Source: Pseudomonas sp. PDM05
GTDB lineage: Bacteria; Pseudomonadota; Gammaproteobacteria; Pseudomonadales; Pseudomonadaceae
Length of the DNA stretch: 64,000 nucleotides
NCBI RefSeq assembly: GCF_014851685.1
Contig: NZ_JACVAC010000002.1
Location: 310,001-374,000 of the forward strand
Reading direction: 5' to 3'
Every line of letters begins with the position of its first letter. The first letter of the stretch is position 1. The translations under genes and the position numbers were made by a program. Positions 53,869 through 64,000 of this stretch are shown in pieces. Under the pieces are notes generated by a model. The model was not told the origin of the DNA and did not search any database. It saw only the letters and a list, made by a program, of their open reading frames with translations.

Positions 53869-54387
53869 AACTCTCCCTATTTTGCTCAGTCTGGGCGCAG
53901 CACTGGGAAGCGTGAGCGCCTGGGCTCTGCCGAACGATAGCCAGCAACCGATCCACATTTCGGCTGACGATGCGCAACTGGACGACAAGCAAGGCGTCGC
54001 CACCTACACCGGCGGCGTGATCATCACCCAGGGCTCGATGAAGATCACCGGCAACACGGTGACCTTGACGCGTACCGCCAATGGCGACATTGACGTGGTG
54101 ACTTCGGTGGGCAACCTGGCTTACTTCGAGCAGAAGCAGTCGCCGACCGACAGCGGCCCGATGAAGGGCTACGGCAAGACCATCCAGTATCACGCCCAGC
54201 AGAACCGTATTGTCCTGATCGACCAGGCCAAGGTCCTCAGCCCGGACGGCAACTCCACGGAAGGTGAGAAAATCACCTATGACACCGTGAAACAGATCGC
54301 CAACGCCGGCCGCGCCAATGGTGCCAAGGTGACTGCGCCACGTCCGCGTATCGACATGGTTATCCAGCCGAAGAAGAAGGCCGAGTA

Positions 54388-54388
<1 letters not shown>
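53855..54388 (+). CDS. lptA: LptA, periplasmic LPS bridge protein
   Basis: A 177-residue periplasmic OstA-like jellyroll protein that links LptC to LptD across the periplasm. It has a signal peptide ending near VSAWA and the pattern [24 protein letters not shown] and [26 protein letters not shown] precedes the ATG. Its stop shares a base with the lptB ATG (TAATG), so Lpt proteins are made together. Confidence 0.94.
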
Positions 54389-55113
<725 letters not shown>

Positions 55114-55297
55114 ACACCGTGGTGTCACGGCCGCTGCCAAGATGCGCGGGAGTCAATGAAAACCTCCGGATTTTTATTGTTACCGTGCTCTAGGCAAAGC
55201 CCCCGACATCAGGCATATAATTTGCTTATGTTTGGCGCTCACGCGCCCTGTCGTGGATGGCGCATTGCGCCGGCGAATAAGGTGTTAAGCCCCTGCC

Positions 55298-56791
55298 ATG
55301 AAACCATCGCTAGTCCTGAGAATGGGCCAGCAGCTGACGATGACACCGCAGCTGCAACAGGCCATCCGCCTGCTCCAATTGTCGACCCTGGACCTGCAAC
55401 AGGAAATCCAGGAGGCCCTGGAGTCCAACCCGATGCTCGAACGCCAGGAAGAAGGCGACGACTTCGATAACGCAGACCCGCTGGCCGACAACATCGAGCA
55501 AAAACCCAATTCCGACGTACAGGAACCTTCCTATCAGGAAACCGCCCCAACGGTGGATAACCTGGAAGAAGGTGAATGGAACGAACGCATTCCCAACGAA
55601 CTTCCCGTGGACACCGCCTGGGAAGACGTCTACCAGACCAGCGCCAGCAGCCTGCCCAGCAACGACGATGATGAGTGGGACTTCACCACCCGCACCTCCG
55701 CCGGCGAAAGCCTGCAGAGCCATCTGTTGTGGCAATTGAACCTCGCGCCGATGTCGGACACCGATCGCCTGATCGCCGTGACCCTGATCGACTGCATCAA
55801 CAACCAGGGCTACCTGGACGAGACGCTTGAGGAGATCCTCGAAGCGTTCGACCCGGAACTGGACATCGAACTGGACGAAATCGAAGCCGTCCTGCACCGC
55901 ATCCAACAGTTCGAACCCGCCGGCATCGGCGCCCGCACCCTCAGCGAATGCCTGTTGCTGCAATTGCGCCAACTGCCTGCCAAGACGCCTTGGCTCATTG
56001 AAGCCCAGCGCTTGGTGACCGACTACATCGACCTGCTGGGTAGCCGCGACTACAGCCAGTTGATGCGCCGCATGAAACTCAAGGAAGACGACCTGCGCCA
56101 GGTCATCGAACTGGTACAGAGTCTCAATCCGCGCCCGGGCTCGCAGATCGAGTCCAGCGAAGCCGAATACGTGGTGCCTGACGTCATCGTGCGCAAGGAC
56201 AACGAACGCTGGCTGGTGGAGTTGAACCAGGAGTCGGTGCCACGCCTGCGGGTCAACCCGCAATACGCCGGCTTTGTACGCCGCGCCGATACCAGCGCCG
56301 ACAACACCTTCATGCGCAACCAGTTGCAGGAGGCCCGCTGGTTCATCAAGAGCCTGCAAAGCCGCAACGAAACCCTGATGAAAGTCGCCACCCAGATCGT
56401 CGAGCACCAGCGCGGCTTCCTGGAATATGGCGACGAAGCGATGAAACCGTTGGTGCTGCATGACATCGCCGAAGCAGTCGGCATGCACGAATCGACGATT
56501 TCACGGGTGACCACGCAGAAATTCATGCATACCCCACGGGGTATTTATGAGCTGAAATACTTTTTCTCCAGTCACGTCAGCACCTCCGAAGGCGGCGAAT
56601 GCTCGTCCACGGCGATCCGCGCGATCATCAAAAAACTGGTTGCCGCGGAAAATCAGAAAAAGCCATTGAGTGACAGTAAGATCGCTGGTTTACTGGAGGC
56701 ACAAGGCATTCAGGTCGCCCGTCGAACCGTCGCCAAGTACCGCGAGTCCCTCGGGATCGCGCCTTCCAGCGAGCGTAAGCGTTTGATGTGA
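55298..56791 (+). CDS. rpoN: RNA polymerase sigma-54 factor RpoN
   Basis: RpoN recognises -24/-12 promoters and needs enhancer-binding activators; in Pseudomonas it controls nitrogen use, flagella and other traits. The 497-residue protein has the Gln-rich activator-contact region ([21 protein letters not shown]), an acidic region II (about 50-120), the HTH segment and the C-terminal RpoN box [14 protein letters not shown]. About 180 bases separate it from lptB, enough for its own promoter. Confidence 0.97.
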   Translation: MKPSLVLRMGQQLTMTPQLQQAIRLLQLSTLDLQQEIQEALESNPMLERQEEGDDFDNADPLADNIEQKPNSDVQEPSYQETAPTVDNLEEGEWNERIPNELPVDTAWEDVYQTSASSLPSNDDDEWDFTTRTSAGESLQSHLLWQLNLAPMSDTDRLIAVTLIDCINNQGYLDETLEEILEAFDPELDIELDEIEAVLHRIQQFEPAGIGARTLSECLLLQLRQLPAKTPWLIEAQRLVTDYIDLLGSRDYSQLMRRMKLKEDDLRQVIELVQSLNPRPGSQIESSEAEYVVPDVIVRKDNERWLVELNQESVPRLRVNPQYAGFVRRADTSADNTFMRNQLQEARWFIKSLQSRNETLMKVATQIVEHQRGFLEYGDEAMKPLVLHDIAEAVGMHESTISRVTTQKFMHTPRGIYELKYFFSSHVSTSEGGECSSTAIRAIIKKLVAAENQKKPLSDSKIAGLLEAQGIQVARRTVAKYRESLGIAPSSERKRLM

Positions 56792-56866
56792 CGGGCGGGC
56801 CATAGCGTTCCAGTGGTGGGTATTCCTGCCCACCGCTTTATGCACTGGCAACGAAGGAGAAGCTGT

Positions 56867-57172
56867 ATGCAAGTCAACATCAGTGGACACCAACTGGAAG
56901 TGACCGAACCGCTGCGCGCCTATATCGGCGAAAAACTCAAAAGAATTGAGGGGCATTTCGACAAGATCACCAACGTGCAAGTCATCATGACTGTCGAAAA
57001 GCTGAAGCAGAAAATCGAAGCCACCTTGCGTATACCCGGCGGGGAAGTAGTCGCCAATGCCGAGCATTCAGATATGTATGCCGCTATTGACGACCTGACC
57101 GACAAGCTGGATCGCCAAATCAAAAAGCATAAGGAAAAGCAGCAGAGCCTCCTCCAGGGCACAGGCCGCTAA
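56867..57172 (+). CDS. hpf: ribosome hibernation promoting factor (short HPF)
   Basis: A 101-residue HPF/YfiA-family protein that binds 30S subunits and dimerises or silences ribosomes during stationary phase. It begins MQVNISGHQLEVTEPLRAYI and has HFDKITNVQVIMTVEK and DMYAAIDDLTDKLDRQIKKHKEK. AAGGAG lies upstream of ATG 56867, whereas an earlier in-frame start lacks one. It lies between rpoN and ptsN, the standard order. Confidence 0.95.
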   Translation: MQVNISGHQLEVTEPLRAYIGEKLKRIEGHFDKITNVQVIMTVEKLKQKIEATLRIPGGEVVANAEHSDMYAAIDDLTDKLDRQIKKHKEKQQSLLQGTGR

Positions 57173-57184
57173 CACTCCCCACCC

Positions 57185-57649
57185 ATGATTCGACTTGAAA
57201 CCATCCTGACCCCCGGCCGTTCCCTCGTGAACGCGCCGGGTGGCAGTAAAAAGAAAGCCCTTGAGCAAATTGCCAACCTGATCAGCCGCGAAGTGCCTGA
57301 TCTGGAGATGCAAGATATCTACGAGGCTCTGATTGCCCGTGAAAAACTCGGCTCCACCGGTTTTGGCAACGGCATCGCCATTCCCCACTGCCGCCTCAAA
57401 AGTTGTGAGGCACCTGTCAGCGCCCTGCTGCACCTGGACGCTCCCATCGATTTCGACGCCATCGACGGCGCCCCGGTCGACCTGCTGTTTGTTCTGCTGG
57501 TCCCGCAAGCCGCCACCGATGCGCACCTGGAACTGCTCCGGCAGATCGCCAGCATGCTCGACCGCAAGGAAGTACGCGACAAACTGCGCAGTGCCAGCAG
57601 CAATGAGGCGCTGTATCAGGTAGTCCTGGATGAACAGAACGGGCAGTAA
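57185..57649 (+). CDS. ptsN: PtsN, nitrogen-PTS EIIA component
   Basis: A 154-residue EIIA-Ntr protein, the terminal phospho-acceptor of PtsP-PtsO-PtsN, which adjusts potassium uptake, carbon-nitrogen balance and envelope stress. The phosphorylated histidine lies in [13 protein letters not shown] (about residue 66). It lies between hpf and rapZ within the rpoN operon. Confidence 0.95.
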   Translation: MIRLETILTPGRSLVNAPGGSKKKALEQIANLISREVPDLEMQDIYEALIAREKLGSTGFGNGIAIPHCRLKSCEAPVSALLHLDAPIDFDAIDGAPVDLLFVLLVPQAATDAHLELLRQIASMLDRKEVRDKLRSASSNEALYQVVLDEQNGQ

Positions 57650-57651
57650 TC

Positions 57652-58509
57652 ATGCGTTTGATCATCGTCAGCGGCCGTTCCGGCTCGGGTAAAAGCACCG
57701 CCCTCAACGTACTTGAGGACAGTGGTTTCTACTGCATCGACAACCTGCCCGCCGGCCTGCTGCCAGAGCTCGCGGAACGCGCGTTGATCCACACCGAGCT
57801 GGCGCAACCGCTGGTGGCCGTATCGATCGATGCCCGCAACCTGCCCAGCCACCTTGAGCGGTTCCCGCAACTGCTCGAGGAAGTTCGCGCCAAGCACATC
57901 CATTGCGATGTGCTGTACCTGGACGCCGACGAAGAGACCCTGCTAAAGCGCTTCTCTGAAACCCGTCGACGCCACCCCCTCAGCAGCCCCCATCGCTCCC
58001 TGGCAGAAGCCATCGAGGACGAAACCAAGTTGCTGGGGCCGATCATTGACCTCGCCGACCTCAAGATCAACACCACCGGGCTCAACCTGTACCAGTTGCG
58101 TGATGCCATCAAGCTGCGTCTGCTGAACCAGCCCGAGCCGGGTACGGCATTCCTCGTCGAGTCGTTTGGCTTCAAGCGCGGCATGCCGGTGGACGCCGAC
58201 CTGGTGTTCGATGTGCGCTGCCTGCCCAACCCTTATTGGAAACCGGAACTGCGTGACCAGTCCGGGCTGGACCAACCCGTGGCTGAATACCTGGCGGCGC
58301 AACCGGATGTCGAGGAGATGTTCCAGGACATTTCCAGCTACCTGCTCAAATGGCTGCCGCGCTTCGCTGCAAGCAATCGGGCGTATGTCACCATTGCCAT
58401 TGGCTGCACCGGCGGCCACCACCGCTCGGTCTACCTGACCGAACGCCTGGGCCAACTGCTGCAAAAAACCCTCAAGAACGTCCAGGTTCGCCACCGCGAC
58501 CTTAGCTGA
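57652..58509 (+). CDS. rapZ: RapZ, RNase adapter / nucleotide-binding protein
   Basis: A 285-residue P-loop protein. Walker A is [18 protein letters not shown], the Walker B-like segment is [24 protein letters not shown], and the C-terminal RNA-binding part has [17 protein letters not shown]. In enterobacteria RapZ guides RNase E to GlmZ to control glmS; Pseudomonas lacks the classical GlmY/GlmZ pair as far as I know, so its target here is open. It follows ptsN by two bases. Confidence 0.94.
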   Translation: MRLIIVSGRSGSGKSTALNVLEDSGFYCIDNLPAGLLPELAERALIHTELAQPLVAVSIDARNLPSHLERFPQLLEEVRAKHIHCDVLYLDADEETLLKRFSETRRRHPLSSPHRSLAEAIEDETKLLGPIIDLADLKINTTGLNLYQLRDAIKLRLLNQPEPGTAFLVESFGFKRGMPVDADLVFDVRCLPNPYWKPELRDQSGLDQPVAEYLAAQPDVEEMFQDISSYLLKWLPRFAASNRAYVTIAIGCTGGHHRSVYLTERLGQLLQKTLKNVQVRHRDLS

Positions 58510-58525
58510 AAGGAACACCCCCGCG

Positions 58526-58798
58526 ATGCCTGCTCTGGAAATTGAAATCATCAACAAGCTGGGGCTGCATGCCCGGGCTTCCGCGAAGTTCGTCGGCGTT
58601 GCCGGGCAGTTCCCCTGCCAGATCCGCGCGGGGCGTACGCCAGAGTCCATGGTCGATGGCAAAAGCATTATGGCCATGATGATGTTGGCCGCCGGCAAGG
58701 GCACCCGAATTCACTTGAAGACGGAAGGCGAGCAGGAGCAGGAAGCCATGGACGCCCTGGTGGCGCTGATCAACAACTTCTTTGATGAGGGTGAGTGA
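58526..58798 (+). CDS. ptsO: PtsO (NPr), HPr-like phosphocarrier of the nitrogen PTS
   Basis: A 90-residue HPr-fold protein that passes phosphate from PtsP to PtsN. The active histidine is in KLGLHARASAKFVGVA (about residue 16), and the serine region is KSIMAMMMLAAGKGT. It closes the rpoN-hpf-ptsN-rapZ-ptsO operon, 16 bases after rapZ, and faces the ZIP transporter gene. Confidence 0.95.
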   Translation: MPALEIEIINKLGLHARASAKFVGVAGQFPCQIRAGRTPESMVDGKSIMAMMMLAAGKGTRIHLKTEGEQEQEAMDALVALINNFFDEGE

Positions 58799-58832
58799 CA
58801 CCCTTGAAGACGGGCGTGAAGTCGCAACGACT

Positions 58833-59726
58833 TCAGCCCAATGCGGTATCCATCACCATCATCAAACAAAACCCGATGCACAACCCCAGGCTGGCGAGCA
58901 TCTCGTGACCGTTGCGCCGCGACTCGGGGATGACCTCGTGAGTCACCACCAACAACATGGCCCCCGCGGCGAGCGCCAGCCCAAGCGGCAACAGCACTTC
59001 AGCCAGGCTTACCAACCAGGCGCAGAGCACCGCGAACACCGGCTCGACCAACCCTGAAGCAGCTCCGATCAGGAACGCCTTGATCCGCGACATCCCTGCC
59101 CCGGCCAACACCAACGCAATCACCAAGCCTTCGGGCACATCCTGCAAGGCAATGCCCATGGCCAGGCTGTCGGCATCGGGCATTGCGCCGCCCGCCGAAA
59201 CACCCACGGCCATGCCTTCGGGGATGTTGTGGGCAATGATGGCAAACACAAATAACCAGATACGCGGCGGGATCACCGGGTGATCGGGCGTGCCTACCAG
59301 CATTTCCGGGCTGGCACCGGAGACCTTGCGATCAACCAGATACAACCCCAATGCCCCCAGCATGATGCCAACGCTGATCAGGCCACTGGCCCCCCAAGGC
59401 GAAAGCCCCAGGCCTTCGGCGGCGGCGATGCCCGGCACGATCAGCGAAAATGCCGTCGCCGCGAGCATGACCCCGGCACCAAAACCCAGCAAGGTGTCAC
59501 TGAGCGCCACCGGCATGCGCCGAATCACCAGCACCGGCACCGCACCGAGTGCCGTGCCCAGTGCGCAGATCGCGCCGCCTTGCAGCGCGCGCAGGATTCG
59601 CGGCTCCAGGTTCAGCCAGTCCAGCCCATGGGCCACCAGCAATGCAGTCCCTGCCAATAGCAGCAGCGAGCCAAACGCATAACGAAACATCCGCCCGCTG
59701 CTGACCGCCAGTGTTTCAGTGCCCAT
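58833..59726 (-). CDS. ZIP-family divalent metal transporter
   Basis: A 297-residue inner-membrane ZIP protein with about eight hydrophobic segments. The metal-site motifs are HNIPEGMAVG in segment IV and QDVPEGLVIAL plus VTHEVIPESRR in segment V. ZIP proteins bring in zinc, iron or manganese; substrate is not shown by sequence. It lies next to the Fur-regulated fagA-fumC-orf-sodA genes, but that alone does not make it part of the iron regulon. Confidence 0.9.
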   Translation of the reverse strand: MGTETLAVSSGRMFRYAFGSLLLLAGTALLVAHGLDWLNLEPRILRALQGGAICALGTALGAVPVLVIRRMPVALSDTLLGFGAGVMLAATAFSLIVPGIAAAEGLGLSPWGASGLISVGIMLGALGLYLVDRKVSGASPEMLVGTPDHPVIPPRIWLFVFAIIAHNIPEGMAVGVSAGGAMPDADSLAMGIALQDVPEGLVIALVLAGAGMSRIKAFLIGAASGLVEPVFAVLCAWLVSLAEVLLPLGLALAAGAMLLVVTHEVIPESRRNGHEMLASLGLCIGFCLMMVMDTALG

Positions 59727-59759
59727 AGTCGGCCTTAGATCTTGTTATGGAGGTGAATG

Positions 59760-60371
59760 TCAGGCCAAGGCGGCCTGATAGCGTGCGGCAACTTCCGGCC
59801 AATTGATCACGCTATAGAACGCGTTGATGTATTCCGGACGCCGGTTCTGATAACGCAGGTAGTAGGCATGCTCCCACACGTCCAGGCCGAGGATTGGCGT
59901 GTTGCCATTCATCAGGGGGCTGTCCTGATTACCGCTGCTTTCGACGACCAGGGTCTTTTGTGGAGTAACGCTCAGCCAGGCCCAGCCGCTGCCGAAACGG
60001 GTCAGTGCGGCTTTGGTGAAGGCTTCCTTGAAGCTCTCGAAACCGCCCACTTGCTCGTCGATAGCCTTGCCCAGCGCGCCCTCAGGCTTGCCTCCGCCTT
60101 GTGGCGACATCACTGCCCAGAACAACGAGTGGTTGGCATGGCCGCCACCTTGGTTGATCACCGCAGCGCGCAGTGTTTCCGGCAATTGCTGCACACTGGA
60201 CACCAGTTTCTCTACCGGCCAGCCCGCGAACTCGGTGCCTTCGACGGCAGCGTTGAGGTTATTGATGTAGGTCTGATGGTGCTTGGTGTAGTGAATCTCC
60301 ATGGTTTGCGCATCGATATGCGGCTCCAGGGCGTCGTAGGCGTAAGGCAAGGCAGGCAAGGTGTAGGACAT
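59760..60371 (-). CDS. sodA: superoxide dismutase, manganese type
   Basis: A 203-residue cytoplasmic SOD. Metal ligands are H27, H81, D164 and H168 ([29 protein letters not shown]). GNQDSPLM at about 147-154 and GGGHANHS are typical of Mn rather than Fe enzymes. Start [10 protein letters not shown] at 60371 follows GGAGC; its first bases overlap the stop region of the preceding gene. It is the last gene of the Fur-controlled iron-sparing operon, replacing Fe-SOD under iron shortage. Confidence 0.95.
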   Translation of the reverse strand: MSYTLPALPYAYDALEPHIDAQTMEIHYTKHHQTYINNLNAAVEGTEFAGWPVEKLVSSVQQLPETLRAAVINQGGGHANHSLFWAVMSPQGGGKPEGALGKAIDEQVGGFESFKEAFTKAALTRFGSGWAWLSVTPQKTLVVESSGNQDSPLMNGNTPILGLDVWEHAYYLRYQNRRPEYINAFYSVINWPEVAARYQAALA

Positions 60372-60372
60372 C

Positions 60373-60816
60373 TCAATGTGCTCCGTAATAAGGACTGTTG
60401 CGAGTCGACGCATCCTGTTGCGCCGCGGTGCTGCCCAGCAGGCGATGGGTACGCGGGTACTCACCGTGATCGCTGATGAAATTCAACAGTTCAATGTAGG
60501 TCTTGCTGCTCTGGCGTAGCGCCGCCTCGCGTAACTGCGGGGTCAGGCGCGGGTCCTGCATCGCATGCAACAAGCGCTGGTGAATGGCGCAGAGGTACTC
60601 CGCGCTTTCTTCCGGCTGGTTCAGACGCAGATGCAGGTCCGCCAGGTTGTGATGGGAAATGACAAAAGCCGCCACCGCTTCGTCGGCATCCGCCCAGCGT
60701 TCGAACAACACTTGGGCCAGGGCCAGGGCTTGCAAATAGGCCTCGCGAGCGTCGACCAACTCGCCTTGCATAAAGCAGCGATTGGCCCGTTCGATCGTGC
60801 GTTTCCAGTGCTCCAT
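60373..60816 (-). CDS. hypothetical protein of the fagA-fumC-orf-sodA operon
   Basis: A 147-residue helical protein ([43 protein letters not shown]) with TPR-like spacing. It corresponds to the unnamed middle gene long known between fumC and sodA in P. aeruginosa. Its function is unknown; coexpression under low iron points to a role in the iron-starvation response. The last codons overlap the sodA start region. Confidence 0.85.
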   Translation of the reverse strand: MEHWKRTIERANRCFMQGELVDAREAYLQALALAQVLFERWADADEAVAAFVISHHNLADLHLRLNQPEESAEYLCAIHQRLLHAMQDPRLTPQLREAALRQSSKTYIELLNFISDHGEYPRTHRLLGSTAAQQDASTRNSPYYGAH

Positions 60817-60843
60817 GGTGAGCCTCCAAAGCAGTGTCGGTGA

Positions 60844-62212
<1,369 letters not shown>

Positions 62213-62220
<8 letters not shown>

Positions 62221-62608
62221 CGGAGGATCCTTGCACAAGGTCAGACACAGAAAGGGAAGGCAGCAACTCGCAGGTCGCCAATTGCCAGGCAAAGGTCTGC
62301 CAGCGCTTGAGGCGGCAGGCGCAGTGGGAAAGCTTTTCCAGGTCGCGCAGGGGGCGCCAGGCCTGGTCCAGGCATGTCGTGCGCCAATGCCAGGGCAGCG
62401 CAATATCGCCGGCGGTGTCGAGCAGCAGGTGGAATGAGGTTTCAGCGATCGTCCACGGATGGGTCGCAGTGCAGCACGCCAGGTATCGACCCTCGTTGAG
62501 GTAATGTTCGATCAGGCGCGGCTCGTCGGGATTGAGGCCGCAGCGAATCTGACGACTCATCCAGCGCCAGCTCTCCAGGTAAGGATCCTCATGCAGGACA
62601 GAACTCAT
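62213..62608 (-). CDS. fagA: FagA-like Fur-associated protein
   Basis: A 131-residue protein beginning MSSVLHEDPYLESWRWMSRQIRCGLNP. Position as first gene of the fagA-fumC-orf-sodA operon, directly after Fur-box-like sequences, identifies it as the counterpart of P. aeruginosa FagA (Fur-associated gene). Molecular function is unknown. It is rich in Trp, Cys and His (CCTATHPWT, HCACRLKRWQTF), which could bind metal, but no known motif is complete. Confidence 0.87.
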
Positions 62609-62623
62609 GATCCACACTCATTC

Positions 62624-62660
62624 GGTAATGATATTTATTATTAAATGATATTGAGAATCA
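62624..62660 (-). promoter_or_regulatory. two adjacent Fur-box-like sites upstream of fagA
   Basis: The plus strand at 62624-62642 (GGTAATGATATTTATTATT) matches the Fur consensus GATAATGATAATCATTATC at about 15 of 19 positions. At 62646-62660 TGATATTGAGAATCA matches the 7-1-7 form at 11 of 14. The AT-rich stretch starts 16 bases before the fagA ATG and should contain the promoter, giving repression when iron is plentiful. Confidence 0.82.
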
Positions 62661-62700
62661 AAACAAGAGCCGCAAGTCAATCCACCTGTCACGCAAGCAC

Positions 62701-62739
62701 AAAAAAGGCGCGCCATCAGTGATGATGGCGCGCCTTTTC
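62701..62739. terminator. intrinsic terminator downstream of pmbA
   Basis: AAAAAAGGCGCGCCATCA, short loop, TGATGGCGCGCCTTTT. The A-run lies on the downstream side for the minus-strand pmbA transcript, giving a T tail there; it separates pmbA from the fagA promoter. Confidence 0.88.
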
Positions 62740-62758
62740 TGTTGAAGCGTCGGGAGGG

Positions 62759-64000
62759 TCAGCTGCCAGCGACAGTCATCCGCTCAATCAATACCGAACC
62801 TGTGTGAATGTTGCTACGCCGTTCCAGGTCGTTACCCACCGCGACGATTTGCTTGAACATGTCGCGCATGTTGCCGGCGATGGTCACTTCCTGGACCGCG
62901 AACTGAATCTCGCCGTTTTCCACCCAGAAACCCGCCGCACCACGGGAGTAATCACCGGTCACCATGTTCAGGCCATGCCCCATCAACTCAGTCACCAGCA
63001 GGCCACGCCCCATGCGACGCAGCAACGCCGCCTGGTCTTCATCGCCATGGGTAACGAACAGGTTGTGCACGCCACCGGCGTTGGCCGTGCTCGGCAGGCC
63101 GAGCTTGCGGCCGGAGTATGTCCCCAGCACATAGGACACCAACTCGCCGTTTTCGACGAACGGTTTGGCATAGGTCGCCAGGCCATCGCCGTCGAACGCC
63201 GAGCTTCCCATGGCACGCATCAGGTGCGGGCGCTCATCGAGGGTCAACCACTCCGGGAACAGCTTTTGCCCGATAGCGCCCTCAAGGAACGACGACTTGC
63301 GGTACAGGTTGCCGCCGGAAATCGCGCCGAGGAAACTGCTGAACAAACCACCGGCCAACTCCGCCGAAAACAACACCGGCACTTCGCAAGTTGGCACCGG
63401 TCGCGCGCCCAAGCGGCTGGCGGCACGTTGTGCGGCGCGCTGGCCAATGCTGACCGGGTCCGCCAGCAACTCGCCCTGGCGGCTTACGTCGTACCAGTAA
63501 TCACGCTGCATCTGGCCGTTGGCTTCAGCGATCATCACGCAGCTCAGGCTATGGCGAGTGGAGGCATACCCCCCTACAAAACCATGGCTGTTGCCGTAGA
63601 CACGACAACCCTGATGCGTGCTCAACGTGGTGCCATCGGCGTTCTTGATGCGGGCATCTGCATCGAACGCAGCGGCTTCGCAGGTCAATGCCAGTTCAAT
63701 GGCCTGCTCTGGGGTAATGTCCCAGGCGTGGAACAGATCGAAGTCTTTCAAGTCCTTGGCCATCAGCGCTTTGTCGGCCAGGCCCGAGCTTTCATCCTCG
63801 GAGGTGTGCTTGGCAATCGCCAAAGCGGCGGCGACGGTTTCGCGGATCGCCTCCGGGCCGCTCGCCGATGTACTGGCCGAACCTTTACGCTGCCCTACGT
63901 ACAAGGTGATGCCAAAACCCTGGTCGCGGTTGAACTCAACGGTTTCCACTTCCCGCTGGCGTACCGATGTCGACAGCCCCTGCTCCAGCGACACCGCCAC
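62759..64000 (-). CDS. pmbA: PmbA (TldE), subunit of the TldD/PmbA metalloprotease (5' end outside window)
   Basis: PmbA partners with the zinc protease TldD to degrade or mature peptides such as microcins and CcdA. The visible 413 codons cover most of a family of about 448 residues. Present are YASTRHSLSCVMIAEANGQMQRDYWYD-type sequence, GGVHNLFVTHGD, and the C-terminal MGHGLNMVTGDYSRGAAGFWVENGEI. As in other PmbA, the TldD zinc motif HExxxH is absent. The true N-terminus lies past base 64000. Confidence 0.94.
   Translation of the reverse strand: MAVSLEQGLSTSVRQREVETVEFNRDQGFGITLYVGQRKGSASTSASGPEAIRETVAAALAIAKHTSEDESSGLADKALMAKDLKDFDLFHAWDITPEQAIELALTCEAAAFDADARIKNADGTTLSTHQGCRVYGNSHGFVGGYASTRHSLSCVMIAEANGQMQRDYWYDVSRQGELLADPVSIGQRAAQRAASRLGARPVPTCEVPVLFSAELAGGLFSSFLGAISGGNLYRKSSFLEGAIGQKLFPEWLTLDERPHLMRAMGSSAFDGDGLATYAKPFVENGELVSYVLGTYSGRKLGLPSTANAGGVHNLFVTHGDEDQAALLRRMGRGLLVTELMGHGLNMVTGDYSRGAAGFWVENGEIQFAVQEVTIAGNMRDMFKQIVAVGNDLERRSNIHTGSVLIERMTVAGS

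Overview
This window is a chromosomal segment of a fluorescent Pseudomonas, most likely the P. fluorescens group. The evidence is the gene content and order (dcw cluster, mla/kds/lpt/rpoN block, mqo-hpt-upp-uraA block, fagA-fumC-sodA operon), GC-rich codon use, and several REP/REPIN palindromes of the GTGGGAGCGGGCTTGC type. No tRNA, rRNA, CRISPR array, insertion sequence or prophage was recognised. Nearly all of it is core genome. Function calls rest on recognised motifs and family knowledge; no database search was run.

Layout. 1-10.9 kb (minus strand): dcw cell-wall/division cluster in the order mraZ-rsmH-ftsL-ftsI-murE-murF-mraY-murD-ftsW-murG (murG cut by the window edge), with overlapping or nearly touching genes, non-ATG starts for rsmH, ftsL and murD, and a promoter carrying three MraZ-type repeats. 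11.2-11.5 kb: RNase P RNA (minus). 11.6-16.1 kb: rsmI (minus) divergent from lpoA-yraN-diaA/gmhA-dolP, an envelope and replication-linked group ending in a bidirectional terminator. 16.2-20.7 kb: OmpA-like lipoprotein, metallo-beta-lactamase-fold hydrolase, and a MalT-like LuxR regulator. 20.9-26.2 kb: DUF1329, DUF1302 and acyl-CoA ligase genes, probably a fatty-acid or ester utilisation group controlled by that regulator. 26.5-30.1 kb: LysE exporter, D-2-hydroxyacid dehydrogenase, rsmC, and a yybP-ykoY (Mn2+) riboswitch ahead of a GDT1-family Mn exporter.

30.2-32.0 kb is the accessory gene of most interest. It encodes a 574-residue protein with a Ser/Gly/Pro-rich N-terminus, an RTX-like beta-roll and a C-terminal M91 (NleD/HopH1-like) zinc protease domain with HELSH. 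It is preceded by a near-perfect hrp box (GGAACA-N15-CCACAAA) 36 nt before the ATG, suggesting an orphan HrpL-controlled type III effector.

32.2-37.4 kb: small housekeeping and unknown genes (M48 lipoprotein protease, SRAP, DUF2007, zinc-ribbon protein, acyltransferase, yajG). 38.1-43.3 kb: mqo, PA4642 family, hpt, upp, uraA. 43.4-48.3 kb (minus): ibaG-murA-hisG-hisD-hisC. 48.4-51.5 kb (minus): mlaFEDCB lipid transport operon. 51.8-58.8 kb (plus): kdsD-kdsC-lptC-lptA-lptB-rpoN-hpf-ptsN-rapZ-ptsO, linking LPS synthesis and export to the nitrogen PTS. 58.8-64 kb (minus): ZIP transporter, the Fur-regulated fagA-fumC-orf-sodA iron-sparing operon with two Fur-box-like sites, and the 3' part of pmbA.
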